Below are positions 1 to 7,637 of a DNA stretch of 64,000 bases, in pieces. Each line of letters begins with the position of its first letter. Positions within the stretch are counted from its first letter, which is position 1. The stretch lies in the NCBI RefSeq assembly GCF_004208415.1, contig NZ_CP035758.1:10540001-10604000 (forward strand), given 5' to 3'. The notes under the pieces were generated by a model. That model worked only from the letters and a program-made list of their open reading frames with translations. It made no database searches and had not been told where the DNA came from. This stretch comes from Ktedonosporobacter rubrisoli. GTDB lineage: Bacteria; Chloroflexota; Ktedonobacteria; Ktedonobacterales; Ktedonobacteraceae. A program made the position numbers and the translations under genes.

Positions 1-1
1 G

Positions 2-790
2 CCTAATGGGTTGCGTCTTTCAACGTATGAGGCAAAGCAACTTTTTGCGCGCCTGCGACCTGGGGAGAGCATTATACTTGGAAAAGGGGCTCTCTCCATT
101 CCAGCTTATGAGCTTTTGCTTGTCCTTCCCACAAGACCTGCCTGGGAGCCGCGCCCGGCTATCGAAACCTGCAACTGGTCGCGAGATACTGTGAGACAAC
201 ATGTGCGCAGTTTGGTTAGCTATCTGGCTGAGCGGGTTTTCCAGGAAGGCTTGCTCTCCTCTGTGCTTAGTATGTTCAGCGGGAGGGTAAGACCGCGAAG
301 CTCTTTAGCGCAGCTCGCATTTTTCCTATTACACGAGCTCATGCAAGCTTGTTGGCAACAAGATAGTGTTCTTCTCACAGAAGCCGTGCAAGGTCTGGCC
401 GGTCTTGGTCCGGGTCTCACTCCCTCCGGAGATGACTTACTTGGCGGTTTTGCTGCCGTCATGGCTTTACTTAGCCAAGAACTGAGCAGAGATAGCTGCT
501 CGCGCGCATCTCTTGCTGAAACCATAGCCACAACAGCTCAGGGCCGTACTACCAGCTTAAGCTGTACCTTATTGACCCATGCAGCGCGTGGAGAAGTCGC
601 TGAGCATGTAGGAACGCTGCTCCTGGCACTCTCTGAGCCTATAACTAATTTTTCTCGGGTGCTACAAACGGCTCAGCGCTTGCAGGCCTTTGGCGCAACC
701 TCGGGCAGTGATACATTGGCCGGAGTGTTATTGGGCTTGCGAACTTTGGAAGGAGGCGATAATGACTTTTACCGTGAGGGATGCCCTTAG
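2..790 (+). CDS. allH: DUF2877 protein, AllH-type subunit of oxamate carbamoyltransferase (5' partial)
   Basis: The frame is open to the left edge of the window, so the start is probably outside it; the first internal start is TTG at 11. The family signature is the glycine-rich GLGPGLTPSGDD stretch near residue 136, followed by a hydrophobic helix. DUF2877 proteins (E. coli YlbF/AllH) act with FdrA/AllF and the DUF1116 protein AllG in oxamate carbamoyltransferase, which splits oxalurate into oxamate and carbamoyl phosphate at the end of anaerobic allantoin use. Both partners lie downstream (2642-5741), which supports the call. Its 3' end overlaps the PucR regulator by 29 nt, so the two are probably co-transcribed. 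The family assignment is firm; the substrate is inferred from context. Confidence 0.8.
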   Translation, partial: PNGLRLSTYEAKQLFARLRPGESIILGKGALSIPAYELLLVLPTRPAWEPRPAIETCNWSRDTVRQHVRSLVSYLAERVFQEGLLSSVLSMFSGRVRPRSSLAQLAFFLLHELMQACWQQDSVLLTEAVQGLAGLGPGLTPSGDDLLGGFAAVMALLSQELSRDSCSRASLAETIATTAQGRTTSLSCTLLTHAARGEVAEHVGTLLLALSEPITNFSRVLQTAQRLQAFGATSGSDTLAGVLLGLRTLEGGDNDFYREGCP

Positions 791-2480
791 AACGGGCAGA
801 TTAAGTGAGGCGCATATCCGAGCTGGGGCAGATGGACTGGGGCGTATCGTTTCCTCGGTAAACGTCATGGAAGTACCGGATATATTGGCCTGGATCAAGC
901 CGCACGAGCTCTTGCTCACCACCCTGTATCCTCTGCGCGATGATCCCGCTTCATTGGGCTCTTTTGTCTTAGAACTGGCGCAGCGCGAACTGGCGGGTAT
1001 TGTGGTGAAAACAGGACGCTATTTTGAGGCTATTCCACAAGAGATGTGTAGCGCTGCCGAACGTTGCAAACTGCCACTTATAGAACTGCGCTCAGAAGTC
1101 TCCTTCGATGAAATCATTACCGAACTGCTCAGTAGTATACTGAGCGTACAAACGCAACGCCTGCAGCACTCAGAGGAAGTGCATCGGCGTTTTACGGCGA
1201 TTGTCTTGGCAGGTGGAGGTTTACAGCATATTGCCGATAATCTGGCCCTGCTGATTGGCAATCCAGTGGCAATTATTGCCCCGGATCGCCGTATCCTGGC
1301 CCTGGCCGCTGCCGATGACGCCTCTAAGGATACGCTCAACGCTTTTGTGCGTGTGCGGGTCGGGGTGCGCTACTTGCACATAGATACTTCCATGTGCCAG
1401 GGAATTACGGAAAGCACGGTGAGCAAGTTTCGCTGTAATCTACAGGCGAAAGAGAAGCACTTTATAGGTTTTGCCTGCGCTATTCGCGTGGGCGCTCATA
1501 ACTATGGCAGCATCGTTACGCTGGAGACAAATCGACAATTTGATTACGATGAGGATGCGATTGCCATGGAACATGCGGCGACGGTATCTGCGCTGGCAGT
1601 TACGAAAGAGCAGGCGATTGTCGCCGTTGAACGTAAATTTCAATCTGACTTCCTTGACGATTTGTTGGCGGGGCGGATTCTCTCCATGGAGACGGTTATT
1701 TCGCGCGCGCAAACGCTAGACTGGCGGCTGGATCGTCCTGGAATAGTCTATGTTGTCGAAGTTCGCGGCGATGATCTCGTGAGCCCGGCCTCTGGCTGGC
1801 AGGCAGTATATCGACCAGATACAGCCAGCTCTCTGCTCTTAGAGAGCGCTCGTGCCGCCGCTAAACATGTTGACTCAGAGGCAATTGTTGTAGAGAAAAG
1901 TGGGCAGCTCATCTTCATCCTTGGCGCTGCTCCTGCTCGCGTAGGTTACAAGGGAGCCAGGTTGAAGGCGAGCTTCAAGAACGATATCGATGTAGGGCAG
2001 CACTTACTCAGAAATCTGCGCTTCTTGCAGCGAGACCGTCAATTCGTCATGGGTATAGGACGGCCATGTGAAGATGCGCTCCATCTTCATCGCAGCTATC
2101 GAGAAGCTCAACAGGCTCTTGCTATCGGAAGTCAGCTCCAGGGCTCTGGCACTGTAATCCATTTTAATGACCTGGGTTTCCAACGCATCTTATCCCAGTT
2201 TGAGAACCCGGCCGAACTGCAAGCCTTTGCTGAAGAGCTTTTGGGAACGCTGATTGAGTACGATACACATCACGATGCAGATTTGCTCTATACGCTGGAA
2301 GTGTTGTTAAACAGCAATCTCAACATGGCAGTGGCAGCGCGCCGCTTGCATTTGCACTATAACAGTCTGCGTTATCGTCTGCAGAAGATAGAAGAATTAA
2401 CCGGACCGTTCATGGATGACGCTCAGCAGCGTATGAATCTAGAATTAGCCTTACAGATACGTAAGGCGAACCGCGAATAA
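762..2480 (+). CDS. PucR-family transcriptional regulator of purine/ureide catabolism
   Basis: 572 residues from ATG 762, chosen because AAGGAGG lies just upstream; a longer reading from 690 has no support. The N-terminal ~120 residues form the PucR ligand-sensing domain (start MTFTVRDALR, then HELLLTT and GIVVKTGRYF). The middle is GAF/GGDEF-like. The C-terminus is the PucR helix-turn-helix, recognisable by LLNSNLNMAVAARRL followed by HYNSLRYRLQKIEELTG. PucR of Bacillus controls purine degradation genes, and here the gene sits between the AllH- and AllF-type genes, so it most likely controls this ureide block. It overlaps the upstream gene by 29 nt. Ligand and operators are not visible. Confidence 0.88.
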   Translation: MTFTVRDALRTGRLSEAHIRAGADGLGRIVSSVNVMEVPDILAWIKPHELLLTTLYPLRDDPASLGSFVLELAQRELAGIVVKTGRYFEAIPQEMCSAAERCKLPLIELRSEVSFDEIITELLSSILSVQTQRLQHSEEVHRRFTAIVLAGGGLQHIADNLALLIGNPVAIIAPDRRILALAAADDASKDTLNAFVRVRVGVRYLHIDTSMCQGITESTVSKFRCNLQAKEKHFIGFACAIRVGAHNYGSIVTLETNRQFDYDEDAIAMEHAATVSALAVTKEQAIVAVERKFQSDFLDDLLAGRILSMETVISRAQTLDWRLDRPGIVYVVEVRGDDLVSPASGWQAVYRPDTASSLLLESARAAAKHVDSEAIVVEKSGQLIFILGAAPARVGYKGARLKASFKNDIDVGQHLLRNLRFLQRDRQFVMGIGRPCEDALHLHRSYREAQQALAIGSQLQGSGTVIHFNDLGFQRILSQFENPAELQAFAEELLGTLIEYDTHHDADLLYTLEVLLNSNLNMAVAARRLHLHYNSLRYRLQKIEELTGPFMDDAQQRMNLELALQIRKANRE

Positions 2481-2641
2481 AGGCGAGTAATTCGGGGACA
2501 TGCTAACTTGTTAGTTGAAATCTATCAAAAAAGCTAAGATATCCTGACACATTTTGCTAAAGACAGAGCTTCTCTGTATATGGCATACTGGATGATACCC
2601 GATAGATGACCCCCAAACAGTGTGGCAATTGGAGGCTCGCC

Positions 2642-4225
2642 ATGGCCTTACAGGCGTTACTCAAGCGGAATACCTATTATGATTCAATCACCCTCATGTC
2701 CTTAGCCCAGTCCCTCAAACAGTTGTCAGGAGTAGAAGATGTGGGAGCTATAATGGCTACCGAAGCAAACTATGCCCTGCTCCAGGCCTCTGCCTTATTT
2801 CCCTCTACATTCCTGCACGAACAGAAAGAGCTACCCGGCCCTGATGATTTGCTCCTCGTCGTCAAAGCTGTGGATGAGGCATGTGCGCAACAAGCCTTGC
2901 GCATGGCCGAAGAACGCTTAAGCTCTGCCAGACATGCTGTCCAGCACAGCCATCAGCCACGGCCAGCCCGCTCGCTGGAAACAGCCTTGCGGCGTGGAGA
3001 AACTGCCAATCTTGCAGTAATTTCGGTCGCCGGTGAGCATGCCTGGTTGGAAGCTGAGCAAGCTTTGCGGCAAGGCTTGCATGTTTTTCTCTTTAGCGAT
3101 AATGTCTCTGTGGAGCAGGAGAAATACTTAAAAACGCTGGCCCTTGAAAAGAGCTTGCTCATGATGGGACCAGATTGTGGAACTGCACTTATCAACGGAG
3201 TTGGGTTAGGCTTCTGCAATGTAGTTCCTCGCGGATCAATTGGTATTGTAGGCGCTTCTGGTACAGGCATGCAGCAATTGATGTGTTTGATTGCGGCAGC
3301 CGGCTTGGGGATCTCACAGGCTATTGGCACGGGAGGACGTGATCTCTCCGAAGCTATTGGCGGCATGATGATGCGCTGCGGATTAGCCTTGCTGGCAAAT
3401 GATCCTCATACAGAGGTCATACTCCTCGTCTCCAAACCCCCGGCTGCAAGTACTGCTCGTGAGATCCTGGCCGCAGCTCAGCTTACTAAGCCTGTTGTTG
3501 CTATCTTCCAGGGCTGTGCACCTGCACAATTCGCTGAGCATGTGGGCAAGGTCCATCTTGTACGTACACTGAGCGAGGGGGCTGAACTGGCTATTGCCCT
3601 CGCAGGAGGTGATCCAGCGCAGCTATTCGGGAGGCAGGTCCTACAGAGAGACCAGGAGCGCTTGTTGGCAGAGCGCAAGGGGCTGGCCCCGTATCAGCGC
3701 TATATTCGGGCGCTTTACGCTGGTGGGACGCTTTGTGATGAGGCCATGTTGCTGCTGAGTGAGCGGATAGGCAAGATTTCCTCGAACGTTCCTCTCAAGG
3801 TTGAATGGAGTATTCCTTCTGGCCAGATATATCAGGGCCATACGGCGCTTGATCTCGGCTCTGACGAATTTACCCGCGGGCGTCCTCATCCGATGATTGA
3901 TCCGAACTTGCGCCTGCGCTATCTCGCTGAAGCGGCGCAGGATCGAGAAACCGCAGTTATTTTGCTCGATATTCTCTTGGGGTTCTGTGCCCATCCAGAT
4001 CCGGCGGCTCTCTATGCTCCGGCAATTGCTCGGATACGCAAGAGCGCGCTGGATGAGGGCCGTTCGTTACCCATCATCGTTGTGCTCTGTGGAACTGAAG
4101 ATGATCCTCAGCAAGTCTCCAGGCAGCGTTATGCGTTGGAGGCAGCAGGAGCAATAGTCTATGAGAGCAATGCTGCAGCAGTAGTAGCGGCTGCGAGCCT
4201 GCTAGATTCTGAAGAGAATATGTAG
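2642..4225 (+). CDS. fdrA: FdrA/AllF family protein (acyl-CoA-synthetase-like)
   Basis: 527 residues from ATG 2642; GGAGG is 6 nt upstream and the start (LQALLKRNTYYDSITLM) matches the usual FdrA N-terminus. An upstream ATG at 2606 lacks a ribosome site. FdrA resembles succinyl-CoA synthetase alpha: a Rossmann-type CoA-binding part (GIVGASGTGMQQ, GTGGRDLSEAIGG) and a ligase-like C-terminal half. In E. coli FdrA is AllF, one of three polypeptides of oxamate carbamoyltransferase, and the AllG-type gene follows 115 nt downstream. It sits 161 nt after pucR. No frameshift is seen. The alternative is a generic acyl-CoA-synthetase-fold protein of other carbamoyl metabolism. Confidence 0.85.
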   Translation: MALQALLKRNTYYDSITLMSLAQSLKQLSGVEDVGAIMATEANYALLQASALFPSTFLHEQKELPGPDDLLLVVKAVDEACAQQALRMAEERLSSARHAVQHSHQPRPARSLETALRRGETANLAVISVAGEHAWLEAEQALRQGLHVFLFSDNVSVEQEKYLKTLALEKSLLMMGPDCGTALINGVGLGFCNVVPRGSIGIVGASGTGMQQLMCLIAAAGLGISQAIGTGGRDLSEAIGGMMMRCGLALLANDPHTEVILLVSKPPAASTAREILAAAQLTKPVVAIFQGCAPAQFAEHVGKVHLVRTLSEGAELAIALAGGDPAQLFGRQVLQRDQERLLAERKGLAPYQRYIRALYAGGTLCDEAMLLLSERIGKISSNVPLKVEWSIPSGQIYQGHTALDLGSDEFTRGRPHPMIDPNLRLRYLAEAAQDRETAVILLDILLGFCAHPDPAALYAPAIARIRKSALDEGRSLPIIVVLCGTEDDPQQVSRQRYALEAAGAIVYESNAAAVVAAASLLDSEENM

Positions 4226-4340
4226 CAAAAAAAGCGAATAGAGAGATACGCCATAGGCTCAAGCACCTGGTGATCGCAAAGATGGATCTGATAGAAGACT
4301 GTCTATGCTATATGCCCATTGAGAGAGAGGAAACGTTGTC

Positions 4341-5741
4341 ATGGTCGAAAGTTCCCAGTTCTTAGAAACGCCGCTCAAAGTAATAAATATTGGTGCAAAT
4401 ATGTTTGCCGAAGCTCTTCGCCATCAGAATGTTCCCGTTGTCTCTCTAGACTGGCAGCCAGCCGCGGGCAAGAGTGATGCTGTCCTGAGCAAATTGCTTA
4501 GCGATGCGCGTATCGAGCAGGCCAATCACCAGGCTGTCCAGCGCATGATTGCCGCGCGCCCACGGCTCGTGGATGTGCGACCGGCGCGTGAAGTGATCCC
4601 AGATATGCAAACGAATGTTTTTCTACACGCCGGGCCACCAATTAGCTGGGAGCGCATGTCTGGACCCTTACGTGGGGCAGTTATTGGCGCTCTTGTGTAT
4701 GAAGGAATGGCCGCAGATAGTGCACAAGCCGAGAAGGTAGCAGAGAGCGGAGAGATACGCTTTGCCCCATGTCATCATTATAACGCCGTGGGGCCGATGG
4801 CTGGCGTCATCTCAGCTTCCATGCCTGTTTTTGTCATAGATGAGCCGGTATACGGGCATCGTACATTTAGCACCCTGAATGAAGGTTTGGGCAAAGTTCT
4901 GCGTTATGGCGCTAATGACACAACAGTTATCGCAAGATTACGCTGGTTAGAGCAGATCCTGGGACCAGCGCTGTCCCGGGCAATTCGAGCTATAGGGGGA
5001 ATAAATATTAAGGCTCTTACCGCTCAGGCTCTGCAAATGGGAGATGAATGTCATAATCGCAACAAAGCCGCAACGTCCCTCTTGCTGCGCGAAATTGCGG
5101 CGGCATTGATAGAGACAGGGAAATCAGTTGAGGAAACAGCCAGCGTTGTGCGGTTCATTCATGGGAATGATCATTTCTATTTAAACCTCTCGATGGCGGC
5201 CTGTAAAGCAGCAGCCTTAGCAGCGCACGATATCGAATTGAGCAGCGTAGTAACCACAATGGCGCGCAATGGAACCGATTTTGGTATTCGTGTGAGTGGA
5301 TTAGGAGAGCGCTGGTATGTGGCTCCGGCACAAAAGATTACAGGATTGTATTTTAGCGGCTATGATGAGGAGGATGCCAACCCTGATATCGGCGATAGTA
5401 CCATCTCAGAAACAGTGGGAATAGGAGCATTTGCCATGGCAGCCGCCCCTGCTATTGTTAAGTTTGTCGGCGGAACTCCTAGTGACGCGTTACAATATAC
5501 AATAGAAATGTATGATATTACCATAGCAGAGGAGAGCCAGTATCAATTGCCAACATTAGATTTTCGCGGATCGCCTGTAGGGATCGACATACGGCAGGTA
5601 GTGCGTCAACGCATCTTGCCTATAATCAACACAGGGATTGCCCATCGTTTTCCTGGAGTAGGGCAGATAGGAGCCGGCATTGTGCATCCGCCGATGGAAT
5701 GCTTTGTCAAGGCCGCACACGATCTGGCTAAAGCTCTATAA
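4341..5741 (+). CDS. allG: DUF1116 family protein, AllG-type (YlbE)
   Basis: 466 residues, close to the normal size of DUF1116 proteins. A purine-rich ribosome site (GAGAGAGAGGAAA) precedes ATG 4341. Family features are the PPISWERMSGPLRGA block near residue 100, the HHYNAVGPMAGV block near residue 150, and MARNGTDFGIRVSG in the C-terminal half. E. coli YlbE is AllG, which works with FdrA (AllF) and YlbF (AllH) to make oxamate carbamoyltransferase activity. All three are present in this block, so the pathway reading is strong although rare for this phylum. It is the last gene before a hairpin. Confidence 0.85.
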   Translation: MVESSQFLETPLKVINIGANMFAEALRHQNVPVVSLDWQPAAGKSDAVLSKLLSDARIEQANHQAVQRMIAARPRLVDVRPAREVIPDMQTNVFLHAGPPISWERMSGPLRGAVIGALVYEGMAADSAQAEKVAESGEIRFAPCHHYNAVGPMAGVISASMPVFVIDEPVYGHRTFSTLNEGLGKVLRYGANDTTVIARLRWLEQILGPALSRAIRAIGGINIKALTAQALQMGDECHNRNKAATSLLLREIAAALIETGKSVEETASVVRFIHGNDHFYLNLSMAACKAAALAAHDIELSSVVTTMARNGTDFGIRVSGLGERWYVAPAQKITGLYFSGYDEEDANPDIGDSTISETVGIGAFAMAAAPAIVKFVGGTPSDALQYTIEMYDITIAEESQYQLPTLDFRGSPVGIDIRQVVRQRILPIINTGIAHRFPGVGQIGAGIVHPPMECFVKAAHDLAKAL

Positions 5742-5787
5742 AGAAATGCCGACATCACACCTTCATGGTTATCCTGGATAGTAGAAG

Positions 5788-5813
5788 GGTTGGCTGATAT
5801 TCACCAGCCAACC
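5788..5813 (+). terminator. Hairpin after allG, possible terminator
   Basis: A perfect 9-bp stem (GGTTGGCTG / CAGCCAACC) with an 8-nt loop lies 47 nt after the allG stop. No T-run follows, so it may be a transcript-stabilising hairpin or a factor-dependent stop. The rest of 5742-6001 holds only a 13-bp direct repeat (near 5900 and 5943). Confidence 0.4.
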
Positions 5814-6001
5814 GAGCAGTAGATGAGAATAGTGTGAAGTTTCTTTTCGGGCCAGACGCTAGTGACGAAGATGTTATGAATGCAGAGCCAGAAGTACATA
5901 GTCAAATGGGCAATGGTACTTGAAGTTCAAGAGCCCTAAGAGAGTCAAATGGGCAGAAGTAGTACTGGCAGAAGCAAATTTGAGAGGACCGGGAGAGGTG
6001 T

Positions 6002-6382
6002 ATGCCGAAGCGAATAGTTGTGGTTGACGATGATAAAGAGGTGCAAGAGATCGTAACGTTTGTCCTGAGTCGAAATGGCTTTGAGGTCGTAACGGCCTCA
6101 AATGGGCATCAGCTTCAATATTTACTCAGCTCTTCGCCTGCCATCCTGCCGGATTTAATTATCTTAGATATAATGATGCCGGGTGAAGATGGATATCGAA
6201 TATGCAGCGGTTTGCGCAGTGATCCGCAAACGCAACATATTCCTGTAATGATTATAACCGGGCATGCAGAAGGTATATATGAGCGCATAAGCGTCGATTT
6301 GGGAGCGGCTCAGCATATGACGAAGCCATTTCATCCACTGGAACTGGCTGAGAAAGTCAAGGTACTTCTGGGCGAAGAATGA
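6002..6382 (+). CDS. Single-domain response regulator (CheY-like receiver)
   Basis: 126 residues forming a complete receiver domain and nothing more. The acidic pair is at D10-D11, the phospho-acceptor is D56 in LIILDIMMPGEDG, the switch threonine is T86 (MIITGH) and the conserved lysine is K108 (MTKPF). GGGAGAGG stands just before the ATG. With no output domain it must act by protein contact, as a phosphorelay intermediate or on a partner kinase; no kinase is in the window. It is flanked by hairpins on both sides, so it is probably monocistronic. Confidence 0.9.
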   Translation: MPKRIVVVDDDKEVQEIVTFVLSRNGFEVVTASNGHQLQYLLSSSPAILPDLIILDIMMPGEDGYRICSGLRSDPQTQHIPVMIITGHAEGIYERISVDLGAAQHMTKPFHPLELAEKVKVLLGEE

Positions 6383-6427
6383 GAAAGAGTGCAGATAATG
6401 GGAGTATCCTGGTTCTTGTGAAAATTG

Positions 6428-6448
6428 AGAGACAAAATACTTGTCTCT
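6428..6448 (+). terminator. Hairpin after the response regulator
   Basis: Perfect 8-bp inverted repeat (AGAGACAA / TTGTCTCT) with a 5-nt loop, 45 nt after the response regulator stop. There is no clear T-run. It separates this gene from the next one. Confidence 0.35.
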
Positions 6449-6516
6449 GCGCTTAAAAGTTGGTATCATTACAAGCAAGAGCGTCCTGACGACGAGTTCA
6501 AGGAAGCAGAGCTGCT

Positions 6517-6969
6517 ATGCCAAACAGATATGAACGTGAGATCGAAGAGATTCTGCGCAACCTGGAGCAGACGGATTCGAGGCCGGGCCGGGGACAGAAA
6601 TTCGGTGAGCGGCTACGCCGGAAATCGGGTCCACGTGTGCCGCGACCCGCGCGTCGCCCAATCTCTTTACGATTTTCTACATCAGAGTGGTTACTCATCA
6701 TAGCCGTTGTAGCGGCATTAATTGCCGGGGGCTACGCATATATAAGGGGTACACAGGACATCTTTACAGGCGTGCTTGCCGGTATAGGGATCGTGTGTTT
6801 AGTGTTGGTTGCACTCTCGCAATTTTTATTCCAGCCGCGACAACCAAAATCGTTTCAATACGGAAACGTCACGGTAACCCCATTGAGACGCGGACTTCTC
6901 AACCAAATCAAGACGCAATGGAATCTCTTTCTGCTCAAGATACGCTATCGGCGCAAAGCAGGTCATTAG
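6517..6969 (+). CDS. Small membrane protein, function unknown
   Basis: 150 residues with AAGGAAG upstream of ATG 6517. The N-terminal ~50 residues are charged and arginine-rich (RRKSGPRVPRPARRP). Two membrane segments follow at about residues 57-76 (WLLIIAVVAALIAGGY) and 84-104 (VLAGIGIVCLVLVALSQFLF), then a basic tail (LLKIRYRRKAGH). By the positive-inside rule both ends should be cytoplasmic. I do not recognise a named family. It ends 28 nt before the tRNA promoter. Confidence 0.7.
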   Translation: MPNRYEREIEEILRNLEQTDSRPGRGQKFGERLRRKSGPRVPRPARRPISLRFSTSEWLLIIAVVAALIAGGYAYIRGTQDIFTGVLAGIGIVCLVLVALSQFLFQPRQPKSFQYGNVTVTPLRRGLLNQIKTQWNLFLLKIRYRRKAGH

Positions 6970-6997
6970 CAGTGAGCCCGAGACGAAATTAAGATAC

Positions 6998-7026
6998 TTG
7001 ACAAGCCGCTAAAAGCATGATATAGT
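6998..7026 (+). promoter_or_regulatory. Sigma-70-type promoter for the tRNA pair
   Basis: TTGACA and TATAGT separated by exactly 17 nt, with the -10 box ending 14 nt before the first base of tRNA-Pro. Consensus spacing and position make this the likely promoter for tRNA-Pro and tRNA-Gly. Confidence 0.8.
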
Positions 7027-7040
7027 TCAGATACATTCAA

Positions 7041-7113
7041 CGGGGTGTGGCGCAGTTGGTAGCGCGCATGGTTTGGGACCATGAGGTCCGCGGTTCGAGT
7101 CCGCGCACCCCGA
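7041..7113 (+). tRNA. tRNA-Pro (anticodon TGG)
   Basis: Full cloverleaf of 73 nt: 7-bp acceptor stem CGGGGTG/CACCCCG, anticodon stem CATGG/CCATG with loop TTTGGGA (anticodon TGG), T-arm CGCGG-TTCGAGT-CCGCG, discriminator A. CCA is not encoded. It lies 4 nt upstream of tRNA-Gly. Confidence 0.95.
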
Positions 7114-7117
7114 CTGT

Positions 7118-7192
7118 GCGGGAGTAACTCAGTGGTAGAGTTCCTGCCTTCCAAGCAGGCTGTCGCGGGTTCGAGTCCCGTCTCCCGCTCCA
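7118..7192 (+). tRNA. tRNA-Gly (anticodon TCC), putative island attachment gene
   Basis: Acceptor stem GCGGGAG/CTCCCGC, anticodon stem CCTGC/GCAGG with loop CTTCCAA (anticodon TCC), T-loop TTCGAGT, and an encoded CCA end. Bases 7143-7190, from the anticodon stem to the 3' end, recur at 31755-31802 with one mismatch (T to C in the T-loop). That is the usual mark of integration into a tRNA 3' half with the intact gene restored on one side. The recombinase gene starts 445 nt downstream. Confidence 0.95.
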
Positions 7193-7231
7193 TTTGAAGA
7201 ACCGTTTCTTTGCTAGCGCTTGACAGGCTGC

Positions 7232-7252
7232 TTCGTAAGAAGCAAGCGGTGA
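7232..7252 (+). repeat. 21-bp island-end motif, left copy
   Basis: The stretch beginning TTCGTAAGAAGCAAGCGG recurs at 31723-31743 with two mismatches in 21, and more weakly at about 31843-31864. It lies 40 nt after tRNA-Gly on the left and 12 nt before the tRNA duplicate on the right, as expected for recombinase-binding sites. Confidence 0.55.
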
Positions 7253-7303
7253 GCGAACCAGGAAGAGACGGTTTTTCTGTTGTACAAAAGGTCTTGAACG
7301 GAC

Positions 7304-7401
7304 ACCTGCCTCATTTTGCAGGAAGGACCTGCCCCACGTTTTGTGGGGACCTGCCTTCGAGTGACAACAAACACCTGTCTCGGATTCTCTAAGGACCTGC
7401 C
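7304..7401 (+). repeat. Five-copy ACCTGCC array with 22-24 bp period
   Basis: ACCTG cores start at 7304, 7327, 7349, 7373 and 7395, mostly as GGACCTGCC or ACACCTGCC. The spacing of 23, 22, 24 and 22 bp is close to two helical turns. It lies between tRNA-Gly and the recombinase gene. A related array follows the tRNA duplicate on the right. Phased copies on one DNA face suggest multimer binding by the transposase or recombinase. No gene is seen in 7193-7637. Confidence 0.6.
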
Positions 7402-7637
7402 TTCGGGTGACGCATTGCCTCACGAAAAATCTTCCTGATAGCGTTCTCGCAATCTCTTCTTGCTGATTTGCTTATGCCTGTTGGGTCGGGCTCGCGCCTA
7501 AGATCATCTCTCTTTCAAAAACACAGGTTGGGATCTACAATGCATGCCAAGAGGAAGATTTCTGATGAGGCAAACGGAAGTGGCAGGGCTGTCATGTCGG
7601 CTTCAGTTGCTCATCGTAGGCTCGATCATGGGGATGG

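Noticed and set aside
7304..7401. Short CRISPR array from ACCTGCC repeats
   Set aside because: The repeated core is 7-9 nt only, too short for a CRISPR repeat; a binding-site array fits better.
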